The notes: a model not told the origin generated them from the letters alone. Shown: positions 1 to 11,827, counted from the stretch's first letter. The stretch is DNA of 64,000 nt from Phylloscopus collybita (GCA_027886175.1 JAJNNQ010000031.1:1278501-1342500); one strand, 5' to 3'. Program-made: numbers and translations.

Positions 1-149
1 TCTCTGCTTGGAGACTCCTTTTTATTGGTTCTTTTCTTGTTTCATCCCTGTGTCATGCATAACTTTTTCCCTTTGTCCATCATGGAATTCTTATCTTCAA
101 GGTCCAAGAGTTTTGGCCACTGGTTGGCAGGACCCCCTTGAGACCACTC

Positions 150-435
150 CCAAACCTGTTTTGGATTTGTTAGAGTTTAGGTAATTTAGCTGGCATGTAG
201 TGTTTGGATTGTTTTATTGGTTTGAATAATTTGTACCCACCCCCCAAACTGTCCTGTACACAAACTCCCTGCAGCCCCAGGCTCGGGGTCTCTCTGAGGC
301 ACTGGCCTGAGGCTGGGGGATCCCCTGACCCCCCAAATAAAGCCTCTGTTTCCTGGAAGCCTTGGAGAGTCCCCTCTTTTACCACAGCCATGACAGTGTG
401 AGCCAAACTGCCTGTGAGCCAAGATCTCACCAACA
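150..435 (+). mobile_element. Endogenous retrovirus LTR, 3' part
   Basis: The segment reads like the end of a retroviral LTR. A C-rich stretch is followed by a polyadenylation signal aataaa (336-341), then a short U5-like tail ending in caccaaca at 435. The 5' limit is uncertain and may lie outside the window. No gag, pol or env-like frame follows, so it is a solo LTR or fragment, lying in GALNT13 intron 8. The assignment rests on LTR-like layout only. Confidence 0.5.
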
Positions 436-1890
436 GGTATTGCTGTGGGGTGTCAGAGCTGCCAGGAACACCAGGCTGGGCCAGGAAAAGATACCCAATG
501 CAACACATCTGTCCATCTCCATTCTTTTCTTCCCCTCTTTACCCCAGAAAAGAACAAAACATCCACTGGGGAAGTGCAGTTTGAGGCCTGGTGCTGCTCA
601 CCTTTGATTTGCACCATTTTTTTTATTTTTTTCCCTCGGATTTGAACCCAGGAGGAGCCATCCAGGGCAGGACATGGATCATTTATGGCCTAATGCTGCT
701 GCTCCTGCTTGGATGAATCAAACCCTGCCCAAAATACCTTCTGAAAGGCAGGAAAATGCCCCCACAAAAAAAAATGCACTCCCAATGCCTTCCAACTTCC
801 CCATTTCTCTGCTGCTGCCTGGGCTTTAAGGGCTGCAATTCCCTTTTCCTGCTCCGCTGGAACAGCCAAGCAGGGCTTGAATTCCCAGCTCCTGCCTGAG
901 CTGCTGTTTCCATGGAAACTGAGGCCACACAGCACAAGTCAGGTGTTTTAATCACTATTTTCTGCCTCCCTCATCCCATTTTCCAGCCTGACAACGTGGC
1001 ACAGTCCCACTTGATTTGACATTCCCATGACAAGTCCTTTCCTCACTGGAAAGCCCTGTTTCCCTTTTATTTTGGCAGGATTAAGCCTGGAATCCTCCAG
1101 TGCCTTTCATTCCTGCCTACAATGGCAAATTTCAATGGGAAATCACTTTCCCTGGATGTCAAAAAAAAACAAAATAAGCCATTTGTTCCTTGGAGTGTTA
1201 TTCCAGGATTGTTATTCCATCATCATCAAACCAACCCGTTGCAGTGCTTTGAAAAGGCAGCGTAGGAACCACTCAAGGTAATGTTTTGAACTGTGAATTT
1301 GTTGAATTTGAAAGGAATTCCAGCTCCTGGTGCTCCCAGAACCTCGGGGTTACCAGGAATGTCCGAGATCCTCAGCTCCAGGCTGGAAAACACTCAGTGA
1401 ACAAACATTAAGAAAAAAAATCCAAAAAAAGCTATTTTCAGTCTCTTTCTGAGCAATAAATGATGATGGAAGGCTCCCCCCAAGGGCTGCATATTCACTG
1501 TGTCAAAATATTAACCCCAAACTTCACTTTTCCAATCTCCTGCTCCACTTGGGAGATCAGTTTGCCTGAACATTGACATGAACATTTGGATTAGACGCTC
1601 CATTTAAAGGCAGATTTCTAAGGAGACGGAAAACGTTTGCAAGAGCAACTTCTCCTTGAAAAGGACTTAAAAAGAAAAAAAGAAAAGGAAATAAAGAGAA
1701 ATAAGAAATCAAGAGGAATAAGAGACAAGGAGGGAACTCCAGCACCTGAGTGTTGGCTCCAAAGCCACCTCATCCCCCTGGGAATGCATCCATTGGCTCT
1801 GGACATCTCCTGCTTTCCTTTCCTTTCCTTACAGCTCTGACTGCTTTCCTGCACTGCTGGGGCTTTGTACCTGCCAGGTTTCCTCACTAA
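436..1890. other. Intron 8 sequence, no gene seen
   Basis: This lies downstream of GALNT13 exon 8 on the minus strand and should be part of intron 8. I checked the minus strand for the lectin-domain exons (motifs such as QCLD, GNQ.W and SQQW) and found none. The sequence is moderately AT-rich and holds no array or element I can name. Confidence 0.6.
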
Positions 1891-1894
1891 CTCC

Positions 1895-3310
1895 TTTCCA
1901 GTTCTTACTGGTTTCCTGTACTACTGGTTCCCTTTATTTACTGGTTTCCTGCACTGCTGATTTCCTTCACTTACTGGTCTCCAGTACTACTGGTTTGCTG
2001 GGCTTACTGGTTTGCTGTACAATTGATTCCCAGTACTTACTGGTTCCCTGTACTTACTGGTTTCCAGCAGTTACTGGCTTCTTGTACAACTGAGTCCCTG
2101 TACTTACTGGTTTCTGCACTTACTGGTTTCCAGCATTACTGGTTTGCTGGACTTACTGGTTCCCAGTACTTACTGGTTTCCAGCATTACTGATTTGCTGG
2201 ACTTACTGGTTTCCTGTACAATTGGCTCCCCGTACTTACTGGTTCCCTGTACTTACTGGTTTTGTACTTACTGGTTTCCAGTACTACTGGTTTGCTGTAC
2301 AATTGATTCCCAGTACTTACTGGTTTCTGCACTTACTGGTCTCCAATACTACTGGTCTGCTGGAGTTACTGGTTTCTTGTACAATTGACTCCCTGTACTT
2401 ACTGGTTCCCTGTACTTACTGGTTTCCAGTATTACTGAGTTGCTGGAGTTACTGGTTTGCTGTACAATTGATTCCCAGTACTTACTGGTTTCCAGCATTA
2501 CTGGTTTGCTGGAGTTACTGGTTTCCTGTACTACTGGTTCCCTTTATTAACTGGCTTCCTGCACTGCTGATTTCCTTTATTTACTGGTCTCCAGTACTAT
2601 TGGTTCCCAGTACTTACTGGTTTCCAGTATTACTGAGTTGCTGGAGTAACTGGTTTGTTGTACAATTGACTCCCTGTACTTACTGGTTCCCTGTACTTAC
2701 TGGTTCCTGCACTTACTGGTTTCCAGCACTACTGGTTTGCTGTACTTACTGGTTTCCAGTATTACTGAGTTGTTGGGGTTACTGGTTTCCTGTGCAATTG
2801 ACTCCCTGGACTTACTGGTTTCTGCACTTACTGGTCTCCAGCATCACTGATTTGCTGGAGTTACTGGTTTCCAGCACTACTGGTTTCTGCACTTACTGGT
2901 TTCCAGCATTACTGGTTTGTTGGAGTTACTGGTTTCCTGTGCAATTGACTCCCTGTACTTACTGGTTTCTGCATTTACTGGTTTCCAGTACTACTGATTT
3001 GCTGGAGTTACTGGTTTCTGTACTTATTGGTTTCCAGCATCACTGATTCACTGGAGTTACTGGTTTGCTGCACCTCTTGGTGCCCTGGATTCACTGGTTT
3101 TCTTTACTTGCTGCTTTGTTGTGGTTACTGGTTGCCCTGTCAGATTGCTTCCCTTTGCTTACTGGTTTCCAGTTCTTACTGGTTCCCTCTATTTCTTGGT
3201 TTTCCTGCTTTCCTGGACTTCCTGCTTTGCTGTAGTTACTGGTTTCCTTCACTTCTGGTTTCCTTCACTTACTGGTTCCCAGTCCTTGCTTTCCTTACTG
3301 GTTTGTTTTA
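1895..3310. repeat. Minisatellite, about 17-bp unit (actggtttccagtactt type)
   Basis: About 80 degenerate units of 16-18 bp, each starting actggt and alternating among tttccagcatt, tttgctggactt, tcccagtactt and similar variants, with occasional acaattga units. The array is open in more than one frame and gives a 300-residue YWFP-rich translation, which is a by-product of the repeat. It lies in GALNT13 intron 8. Confidence 0.9.
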
Positions 3311-3320
3311 CTCCACTAGA

Positions 3321-3395
3321 GGAAGGAAACCAGGAAGTAAAAGCAACAGGAATTCCAGGAAACCAGAAGTAAAGCAGACCAGGAATTCAAGGTAA
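3321..3395. repeat. Inverted block of the 17-bp minisatellite
   Basis: The reading direction of the array flips here. Segments such as aaccaggaagtaaaagcaac are the reverse complement of the ctggtttcctt-type units just to the left. The block can pair with the adjacent array to form a hairpin. Confidence 0.7.
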
Positions 3396-3414
3396 TCAAT
3401 CCATGCAGGAAACC

Positions 3415-3775
3415 TGGTTTCCTTCCCCCACTGCTTTCCTTTCCTTTCCCCCTGCTTTCCTTTCCCCACTACTTTCCCTTCTCCATTGCTTTCCTTTCTG
3501 CCCTGGTTTCTTTCCCCCACTGCTTTCCTTTCCTCTCCCCACTGGTCTCTCCTTTCCTTTCCTTTCCTTTCCTTTCCTTTCCTTTCCTTTCCTTTCCTTT
3601 CCTTTCCCTACTGCTTTCCTTTCTCCACTGCTTTCCTTTCTCCACTGGTTTCTTCTCCCCTTTCCCCTTCCCTTCCCTTTCTACACTGATTTGCTTTCCC
3701 TTCTCCATTGCTTTCCTCTCTCCACTGCTTTCTTTTCTCCTTCCCTTCCCTTCTCTCTCCTTTCTCCTCTCCCCA
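3415..3775. repeat. Polypyrimidine tract with a (ttcct)n core
   Basis: The plus strand is almost only C and T, with a pure pentanucleotide run at about 3545-3607 and looser actgctttcc units on both sides. It lies 60 bp downstream of the exon 8 donor on the transcribed minus strand, so the GALNT13 pre-mRNA would carry a purine-rich stretch here. Confidence 0.9.
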
Positions 3776-3834
3776 CCCCTCCCTGCCCTCCCTGCCCTGC
3801 CGCAGTTCCCGGTTTTCCCCAGCCAGGCCGGTAC

Positions 3835-3974
3835 CTCTCCCAGGGAGTAGTAGCGCCGCGGGATCTGCGAGTCAGGGTAGACGTTCTCCAGGTACCAGGA
3901 GAAGGGTTTGCAGCCCAGGCTCTCCCTCAGGGCTTTCCTGACGGAAACGTCTCCATAATCCACCTTCACCACGC
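3835..3974 (-). CDS. GALNT13: GALNT13 coding exon 8 (residues 386-432)
   Basis: Last coding exon in the window, 140 bp. The acceptor is ccttccag at 3975 and the donor gag|gtacc follows position 3835. It completes Gly386 and encodes [18 protein letters not shown], then [16 protein letters not shown] and RRYYSLGE, the conserved end of the GT27 catalytic domain. It ends in phase 0 at residue 432. The family is about 556 residues long, so roughly 124 residues (the ricin-type lectin domain that binds GalNAc-glycopeptides) are missing and must lie left of position 1. No in-frame disruption is visible. Confidence 0.95.
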
Positions 3975-4059
3975 CTGGAAGGGCCAGACAAGAGCCCATC
4001 AAACATCCCTGCCCCGGGAAAACCCCCGGGGCCGCCTCCAGCCCCTCTGCATTCCAGTC

Positions 4060-4975
4060 TGTCATGGGTTGTGGAGCCAGGGGTGTGTGTTCTATTTCAT
4101 CTGTTGAAAGCAGCTGGGGAGATGTTTTTCTGTATCTCCTGTGGCTCTGGGTGGGTGCCTTCTGATAACGGGCCAGCTGTTAAACCAGGTGGGGCAGTGT
4201 TTCTTATCTCTGTCACCACCGGTCCTCCCTCCAGGGGGATATTTTCTGCTAATGGGCCATTAACACCTCCCCAAAGCAGACCATCCACATTCCATCATCC
4301 CAGGGTGAGACGCTCCACCCAGTGGGGGGAGCCAACCATTCCTAACTGGATAAAACTGAGACACAGGAACACAGAAAGGATCCAGCTTCACCCGATCCCT
4401 GGAGGAAAACTGGACCCTTCTCACCATCCCTGGACCCTTCTCACCATCCCTGGACCCTTCTCACCATCCCTGGACCTTTCTCACCATCCCTGGACCCTTC
4501 TCACCATCCCTGGGCCCTTCTCACCATCCCTGGACCCTTCCCACCACCCCTGGGCCCTTCTCACCATCCCTGGGCCCTTCTCACCATCCCTGGACCCTTC
4601 TCACCATCCCTGAATCCTTTTCTCTCAGGATCATCTCTGCCCCACCAGAACCACCTCTGCCACTCCAGCAGGACTCACTGTGGGGCTGCTCCCAGCACCC
4701 TGACCAACAGGGTGTCAGGTTGGAGCTCTGACTCTGTCAGGGCTCTCCAGGATTGTTGTTTGTTTGTTTGCTGGTTTGGTTGAGTGGTTTTGTTTCCTAC
4801 TCCATTTGTATTGTTAATATTCCCAGTAAAGAACTGTTATTCCTGTTCCCAAATCTTTGCCTGAAAGCCCTGAATTGCAAAATTATAATTTGGAGGGGGT
4901 GAGGGGTTTACATTCCCCATTCCAAGGGAAACTCCAGCTTTCCCTGGCAGATTCCTGTCTGTCCAAACCAGGACA
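4060..4975 (+). mobile_element. Solo LTR (family A) with internal VNTR
   Basis: It starts tgtcatgggttgtgg and ends ccaaaccaggaca, the tg...ca ends of an LTR. Flanks cagtc (4055-4059) and caatc (4976-4980) look like a 5-bp target-site duplication with one mismatch. The 3' half has a cagtaaagaactgttattcc stretch typical of the polyadenylation region. Positions 4410-4618 are a VNTR of the 20-bp unit tggacccttctcaccatccc. Related copies are at 24066, 29989 and 58078. It is inserted in GALNT13 intron 7. Confidence 0.85.
4410..4618. repeat. 20-bp VNTR inside LTR family A
   Basis: About ten units of tggacccttctcaccatccc, differing mainly at ggaccc/gggccc. The same unit occurs in the other copies of this LTR, with different copy numbers. 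Confidence 0.95.
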
Positions 4976-5214
4976 CAATCCCTGTGCTGGGATGGGGAGG
5001 GATGAGTGGCTGCCTCTCCAAGGGGCCATTTACTAATTAACTCATGAGGAGCCAAGTGAAATACTTGGAAAAGGATCCTTTTTTGTTCCTTTGGCAAGTC
5101 CATAAAGGCAGGAGCGCAGAATTCCTGGATTTCTTCATACTCCAAAATAATAAAGGAATCTCTCCACATTTTTACAAACCACTTTTTCCTGACAGGAATA
5201 AGTCAGACAAGGTG

Positions 5215-6140
5215 GGGAGGCCCTGGCAAAGATTCCCAGAGAAGCTGTGGCTGCCCCTGGATCTCTGCAAGTGTCCAAGGCCAGCACATGAGCTGGAATT
5301 TCCCTGGAGCATCCCCATGGCTCTTCCCACTCTTTGTGTCCATCTCCGGCCACCCCAAAAGGTCCCAAAGGAGCAGACACAGAGCCAGGTCTGGATGGGC
5401 ATCAGCAGGGTCAGGACACAGGTTTCCTTGGAATCATTGAGGCTGGAAAAGCATTCCAAGGTCATGGGGTCCCAGCTCTGCCCCATGCCCACCTTGTCCC
5501 CAGGTGCCACCTCCAGGAGTTCCTGGGGCACCCCCAGGGATGGGATAAATTGGTTTTCTAAGGGAAGTGCATTTTTGTAGGGTGGGACTAAATTTGCAGG
5601 AAGGTTTTGCCAGCACCTCCTGCTCCCAATTCCAACCCACAAAGGGAAAAGCTGCAATTGATCCCCACCTTGTCCCCAGGTGCCACCTCCAGGAGTTCCT
5701 GGGACACCCCCAGGGATGGGCACTCCAAACCTCCCTGGGCACTTCCAACCCCTGAGCACCCTTGCCAGGAAGGATTTTTCCCCCAAAGGTGCAAAAATGG
5801 GATTTTCAGCACTTCCAGGGCTCCTTTTCTGTTGCTGCTGGGAGGGGTTTGGAGCTGTGGGGGAACAGGAAATGTTCCCTGTGCCAAAAGGGGCTGGGGC
5901 AGGGACACCTCTGCTGCTGGGGCTGCCATGGGATGGATATTCCCTGCTGGGAAAAGCCTTTGGGATTCTGCTGCTCAGGGCCCCAGAGATGAGGTTGGGA
6001 AAGAGCTCCAAGGTCATGGAGTCCCAGCTGTGCCCCATGCCCACCTTGTCCCCAAGTGCCACCTCCAGGAATTCCTGGGACATCTCCAGGGATGGGCACT
6101 CCAAACCTCCCTGGGCAGCTCCTCCCAATCCCTGAGCACC
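5215..6140. mobile_element. Cluster of CR1 LINE 3'-end fragments
   Basis: Part of a CR1 3' end (aagctgtggctgcccctgg, 5240-5290) is followed by three direct copies of another CR1-type block (about 5445-5545, 5670-5730 and 6000-6125). All three share tgtccccaggtgccacctcc and end cccagggatggg. The blocks are separated by unrelated sequence, so this is either repeated insertion or one insertion later duplicated. Subfamily not assigned. Confidence 0.65.
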
Positions 6141-8365
6141 CTTTCCATGGGGAAATTCCTGCTGCTGCCCACAAGCACGAAGATTCCAGCTCCCAACCCT
6201 CAGCTCCCAATGGAGGGAGGGAGGGAAGGGAGAACTGCTGGAAACCAGTGGCTGTGGAGGGAATATTTTGAACACAGTTTGTGTTCCAGGAGAGGATCCC
6301 AATCCCACTTTTTGCCTTCCCAGGCAGGCAGGGAAGGGCCTTTCCTGCAGGCAGACAATTGTGTGGATTTGCCGTGATTTAGGAGGAAAATCCCTCCCAA
6401 GTTTCCTCTCCCAGGACCATTTCAGCCTCATTGACCCAAGCTGGGACAGCCCCACATGCAGCAGCTCCTGGATTCCAGATTCACCCCTTTCCTTCCTTTC
6501 CTGTAATCCCAGCTGAAGCACATCCAGGATTTCTGAAGCCCTCCTGAATCACTTGGCTCATGAGCTGCAGGCCCTAAGCCAGACTCTTTCCAAGGAAAAT
6601 CCAATTCCTTGTTAATGCAGGGTTACACTGAACCCAAGAGGGGAGTTTTCTTCTCTGCTTTGGGATTTTTTTCCTGGTTTTTGGGTTGGTTTTTTGTTTT
6701 GTTTTGTTTGTTTTTTTTAAATCCAGCTTGGGTTTATTAAAAACTCTGGCTCCTGACTCATCTCAGCACAAATAAAAGATTTCCTTGTTATCCACACAAA
6801 AATAGGAGAAGGCACCAATTAAAAATTTGCCCAAGATCCCAAAATATTAGAGCTGGGCTCCCCTCCAGCAGGATCCTGTTTTCCCAGGGAGCTGGATGGC
6901 TCCAGATTTTTAATTGGAGATATAATGATGAGGTGTGGCCTTCATTCTGCTGAGAAGTCTGTTTCCCACCCCTGGCTCCTCTCTGCTGGGATCTCAGGGA
7001 TCTCAGGGATGGGATGAATCAGCTCCCAGAGGAGCTGGGGGAGGAGGCTGTGCCAGGGAGAGCAGAGCCCTCGTTACCAACAGGCAAATTCCTTTGTTCT
7101 CACAGAGAATTATCTCCATTTCCCTCATCAATAGGAAGGGAAAAAGGATCAAAGAGCGGATTAAAAATATTTAGGAATAATTTTTTATGTTTAGGAATGC
7201 CCTATTTAAAAAAACAAGCTATTTTTTCCTACTTCTTCTCATGGAGAACTTCCATGGAAATGCTCATTTTATTTCCCTTTCTCCTCCATTTGCTTCTTAA
7301 TGCTGGGGAAATCACCTCATTATATTGGATCTATTAATTAATACAGCTTTTAATAAATAACTTGGGAAGAGATCAGGGAATCTAGGGCCATCTATTCCCA
7401 AACTCTTCCACTGAAGACTGAAATTTTGGATTACAAACCCTTGTCACTGGCAGGGACCTTAATTCCACCCTCTCCCTGCAATCCAATTTTCTCTGAGGGT
7501 TCTTTGTTGGAATTTTGTATCAAATCCTGGGAATGAGGAGAGGGCACTTCTAGGAGCACTGAATTCCAGCTGATTTGGGCTCCTTCCAGAAGGAAAAAAC
7601 AGTTTTTTCCTCATGGAAAAAACAAGGAATAACCTCCCAGTAATTATAAAAAGCAGGCTGGCATTTCATCCTAATTATTCTGTTGTAAAGGAACAGCTTC
7701 CTTAAAAATTAATAAAAAATCCATAAGGGAGAGATAGAACCATAAATATGTATTTTTACACCATTTTTGGGTGCTTAAAATGAGCACAGACTTTTTAAAA
7801 TTGAAATTTCCCATCTCCTTAAGGGATTCCCAGGATGGATTTGGGAATGTTCTCTGAGCACATCCCACGCAGCTACAGGAGAAATGGGATTCCACAAGCA
7901 GAATCCCAGAGATTCTTCCCAGCTGGGATCAAGTGCTGGTTCCTGATCTCTGGAAAAAACAGAGTCCTGGAGCAGCCTGTGGGGAAACCAAAGCACTGGA
8001 AGAGCAGGAATTCAGCTGGATCAGGGATAGCACCAGGGAACTGTGCAGGGGAGGAAGCACAAAATTCACGTGGGTGTTATTGACTTGCCAGGGAAAACTG
8101 AAACGGATTCTGCCACGGGATTTCATTGGGAAGGAAGTTTGAAGATGGAAAAATGGGAATTTTTAACCCACAGTAAAATAGCAACGACACTTCCATGGGC
8201 ACTCCCTGCCACACATGGGGAAGGAAACTCCAGGAATTCCAAAGGGTTCCTGCTCTCCATTCTGGGACCTCTGCTGTCCTTCCCACTGATCCCCTGGGGA
8301 TTTTAAGGATAACCTGGGCCCCTCCCAACAGGAGAGACCCTGAGGGGCTGGAACATGGCCAGGGA
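6141..8365. other. Intron 7, unique sequence
   Basis: No repeat array or gene is seen here. Short poly-T stretches near 6680-6715 and AT-rich sequence at 7150-7800 are the only notable points. It is among the longest unique stretches of the gene's introns. Confidence 0.6.
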
Positions 8366-8369
8366 AAGG

Positions 8370-8520
8370 AATGGAGCTGGGAAGGGGCTGGAGAATTCCT
8401 GAGGGAGCTGGGAAGGGGGCTGGAGAATTCCTGAGGGAGCTGGGAAGGGGTTGGAGAATTCCTGAGGGAGCTGGGAAGGGGCTGGAGAATTCCTGAGGGA
8501 GCTGGGAAGGGGCTCAGCCT
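8370..8520. repeat. 31-bp minisatellite
   Basis: Five near-identical units of gagggagctgggaaggggct followed by ggagaattcct. It lies in GALNT13 intron 7. Confidence 0.9.
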
Positions 8521-8654
8521 GCAGAAAAGGAGGATCCAGAGGGATCTTTTCCCTCTCTGGAATTCCCTGCCAGGAGGGCACAGCCGGGGGGGATTTGGGC
8601 TCTGCTGCCAGGGCACAGGGACAGGAGGAGAGGGAACGGCCTCAGGCTGGACCA

Positions 8655-9060
8655 GGGGAGCTCAGGGTGGATTTTGGGACAATTCCACCTTGGAAAAGGT
8701 GCTCAGGTGGAATCCCCATCCCTGTGCAGGTGACACTGGGGGCACAGGGCAGTGCTGGCAATGCTTGGACTCAATGACCTCAGAGGACTTTTCCAGCTGA
8801 ACCATTCCATGGTGTCATCCTTGAGCATCGCTGCTTCCATCACCACCTCCCCTCTCTGCCCCCTGCCCACCTCCTTCCCCACGGCCCCACTCCCCCTCCA
8901 GCAGCCCAGGGTGGATTTTGGGACAATTCCACCATGGAAAAGGTGCTCAGGTGGAATCCCCATCCCTGCAGGGATCTCCCAACCCTGTGGAGGTGGCACT
9001 GGGGACACGGGGCAGTGCTGGGGATGGTTGGACTCCAAGATCTGGGAGAACTTCTCCACC
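8655..9060. repeat. Duplicated CR1-related block next to exon 7
   Basis: Two copies (8668-8800 and 8912-9050) share gattttgggacaattccacc, then aaaaggtgctcaggtggaat and a cactggggacac-type tail resembling other CR1 3' pieces in the window. The second copy ends about 100 bp from the exon 7 donor. Confidence 0.6.
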
Positions 9061-9150
9061 CCAAACACCTCCACAACTCCTCCCATTCCCAGCCCCCTTT
9101 TTTCCCAGGAACCCTTCCAGACCCCGAGACGATCCCAAAGCCGGCCGTAC

Positions 9151-9331
9151 CGGGGGAGATGATGTAGAAGAAATCCTTGAACTCGTCCATCCAGACCTCG
9201 GCCAGCCTGCGGTTGTTCTTGTTGATGACGTGGCCGGTGCCTCCCGGGAAGGTGTAGGGGGTGGCCTTGCGGAAAACGTGTCCCACGTGGGAGCAGGTGA
9301 CGATCTCCAGGGAGCCCCCACACTGCCAGAT
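9151..9331 (-). CDS. GALNT13: GALNT13 coding exon 7 (residues 326-386)
   Basis: 181 bp. The acceptor is cccattgcag|atctgg at 9332 and the donor cccg|gtacgg follows 9151. It encodes [20 protein letters not shown], then [20 protein letters not shown] and [20 protein letters not shown]. His343 in the GHVFRK motif corresponds to the manganese-binding histidine of the family, and EVWMDEF is part of the Gal/GalNAc-transferase motif. This exon appears unchanged from the human protein as I remember it. Its first 61 bp and acceptor are repeated six times just upstream (see 9332-10470). Confidence 0.97.
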
Positions 9332-10470
9332 CTGCAATGGGAACGTGGAAAACGTGAGGGAAAACAGCCCCAAATCCAGCAGGGACTGAGATGTTGGGAG
9401 CTGTGTCCACACCCAATTTATCAGGAATTCAAAGGGAAAATTCAGGGAATTTTTGGAAAACGTGTCAAATGTAGGAGTGGGTGATGATCTCCAGGGATTG
9501 GCAGATCTGCAATGGGAACGTGGAAAACATGAGGGAAAACAGCCCCAAATCCAGCAGGGACTGAGATGCTGGGAGCTGTGTCCACACCCGGTTTATCGGG
9601 AATTCAAAGGGAAAATTCAGGGAATTTTTGGAAGACGTGTCCCACGTGGGATCAGGTGACGATCTCCAGGGAGCCCCCACACTGCCAGATCTGCAATGGG
9701 AACGTGGAAAACGTGAGGGAAAACAGCCCCAAATCCAGCAGGAGTTGATGTGCTGGAAGCTGTGACCCTCTTGGTGTCCCCATCCAATTTAATGGGAATA
9801 CGAAGGGAAAATTCAGGGAATTTATGGAAAACATGTCCCAAGGTGACAATCTCCAGTGACTGCCAGATCTGCAATGGGAACGTGGAAAACATGAGGAAAA
9901 ACAGCCCCAAGTCCAGCAGGGACTGAGATTTTGGGAGCTGTGTCCACACTCAATTTATTGGGAATTCAAAGGGAAAATTCAGGGCATCTTTGGAAAATAT
10001 GTCCTACGTAGGAGAGGGTGATGATTTCCAGGGAGCTCCCACACTGCCAGATCTGCAATGGGAACATGGAAAATGTAAAGGGAAACAACCCCAAATCCAG
10101 CAGGGACTGATGTGCTGGGAGCTGTGTCCCTCTTGGTGTCCCCACCCAATTTATTGGGAATTTGAAGGGAAATTTCAGGGAATCTTTGGAAAACGTGTCC
10201 AGTGTAGGAGTGCGTGATGATCTCCAGGGACTGCCAGATCTGCAATGGGATAATGGAAAACATGAGGGAAAACAGCCCCAAATCCAGCAGGGACTGAGAT
10301 GTTGGGAGCTGTGTCCACACCCAATTCATTGGGAATTCAAAGGGAAAATTCAGGGAATTTCTGGAAGATGTGTCCCACGTGGGAGCAGGTGACGATCTCC
10401 AGGGAGTCCCCACACTGCCAGATCTGCAATGGGAACGTGGAAAACGTGCAGGAAAACAACCCCAAATCCA
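9332..10470. repeat. About 184-bp tandem array containing copies of the exon 7 start
   Basis: Acceptor-exon junctions equivalent to the real one at 9331/9332 recur at 9506, 9690, 9868, 10052, 10239 and 10423, spaced 175-187 bp. Each unit has, on the minus strand, a pyrimidine tract, the cccattgcag acceptor and about 50-60 bp matching exon 7 ([17 protein letters not shown] in the best copies, shortened IWQSLEI in others). It then departs into ttccctgaattttccc sequence and has no downstream donor. The array lies between exon 6 and the real exon 7. Confidence 0.95.
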
Positions 10471-10869
10471 GCAGTCTGGACACTCCAGGAAGGAGGACAC
10501 ACAATTGGAGGGGCCCCCACCCCAAATCCCAACATTCCCTTGCTGTTTTCCCATTCCAGCTGGCAGGAAACTCCTCCCACGCCACCCTTTTTAAAAAAGT
10601 CTCTGTTCCTGGACACTTTTCCAGCCCACTTTTGGTTCTCCTTGGAGCCACCTGCTCCCTGTGCCAGCTGGGATTGGATCTGGGGGCACCTGCACCCTCT
10701 CCTTAGGAATTTTTCCATCTTTTTAAAAAAATCCCAAACAACCAACCTCCCAGGATGCTCCCTGGGAACGGGAGTGCTTTCCCAAAGTTCCCATCCCGCC
10801 CTAAGAACTGTGGGATTTCAGGGAATCTGTTCCCCACAAAGACTCCGGAATGCATTCACCCCTCACTCC

Positions 10870-11345
10870 AGGGAATGATGGGATGGTTTGGGTCAGAAAG
10901 GGCATTAAATTAAATTAAATTAAATTAAATCCCAATCCATTCAGGAACACCTCCCACCACCACAGGCTGCCCAACCTGGCTTTGGACACTTCCAGGGATC
11001 CACAGCTGCTCTGGGAATCCCAGCCCAGCCAGGAATTCCCAATCTCCCATCAATCCCTGCCCTCTGGCACTGGGAGCCATTCCCTGTGTCCTGTCCCTCC
11101 AGCCCTTGTCCCCAGTTCCTCTGCAGCTCTCCTGGAGCCCCTTCAGGCCCTGCCAGGGGCTCCGAGCTCTCCCTGGAGACTTCCCTTCTCCAGGGGAACA
11201 TTCCCAGCTCTCCCTGGAGCCTTCCCTTCTCCAGGGGAACGTTCCCAGCTCTCCCTGGAGCCTTCCCTTCTCCAGGGGAACATTCCCAGCTCTCCCTGGA
11301 GCCTTCCCTTCTCCAGGGGAACATTCCCAGCTCTCTCCCAGCTGG
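10870..11345 (-). mobile_element. CR1 LINE 3' end with 41-bp VNTR (4 units)
   Basis: Reading on the plus strand: tggtttgggt, a short (ttaaa)n expansion, the cacctcccacca...aggctgc block, tccagggatccacagctgct, the ctgccctctggcactgggag block, then four 41-bp units (agctctccctggagcc, cttcccttctccagg, ggaacattccc). This order is that of the 3' end of avian CR1 in antisense. It is one of seven copies in the window carrying the same internal VNTR. Confidence 0.8.
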
Positions 11346-11497
11346 ATTCTAAAGGAATTAACCCTTACTGCTCCTCATCCGTGTCACAATTCCCACAAGG
11401 GCCAGAGCAGGGATTCCAGAGACCAGAACAACTCCACTCTCCCATCCCTGGGGAAATTCCCTGGTCCCTGTCCTTTCTGCACTTCCAGCAGCGCCAG

Positions 11498-11550
11498 AAA
11501 TCCCAAAGAAATCCCAAAGAAATCCCAAAGAAATCCCAAAGAAATCCCAT
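11498..11550. repeat. 11-bp minisatellite (aaagaaatccc)
   Basis: Five head-to-tail copies in GALNT13 intron 6. Confidence 0.9.
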
Positions 11551-11827
11551 CCCACCCCGCTCAGAGCTCACATTCCCTTTCCCAGCCATGCCTGGGTTAT
11601 CCCAAGGAATAATCTCTTTTTCTGATGGACAGATTGGTTTTAATTCCCTTTCCAAAGCCACAGGAATTCCTTTCTGAGCATCAGGTTCTCAGGGCTTAAA
11701 TAAACCATTTGGAGAATTTAGCAGAAGGGTAAAACTGTCAGTAATTCCATCAATAAAAATAAAGTTTAGGAATAAATCAGGTTTTTTTGTCCTTGATTAA
11801 AGCAAACCCTTGGAGACGTAAGAGACT

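Noticed and set aside
2144..3046. 300-residue open frame rich in YWFP and LLV
   Set aside because: It is the translation of the 17-bp minisatellite. There is no start context, no family match, and other frames are open as well.
1..3834. Lectin-domain exons of GALNT13 expected downstream of exon 8
   Set aside because: I looked for the QCLD, HGMGGNQ and SQQWLL-type motifs on the minus strand and found none, so these exons are taken to lie outside the window.
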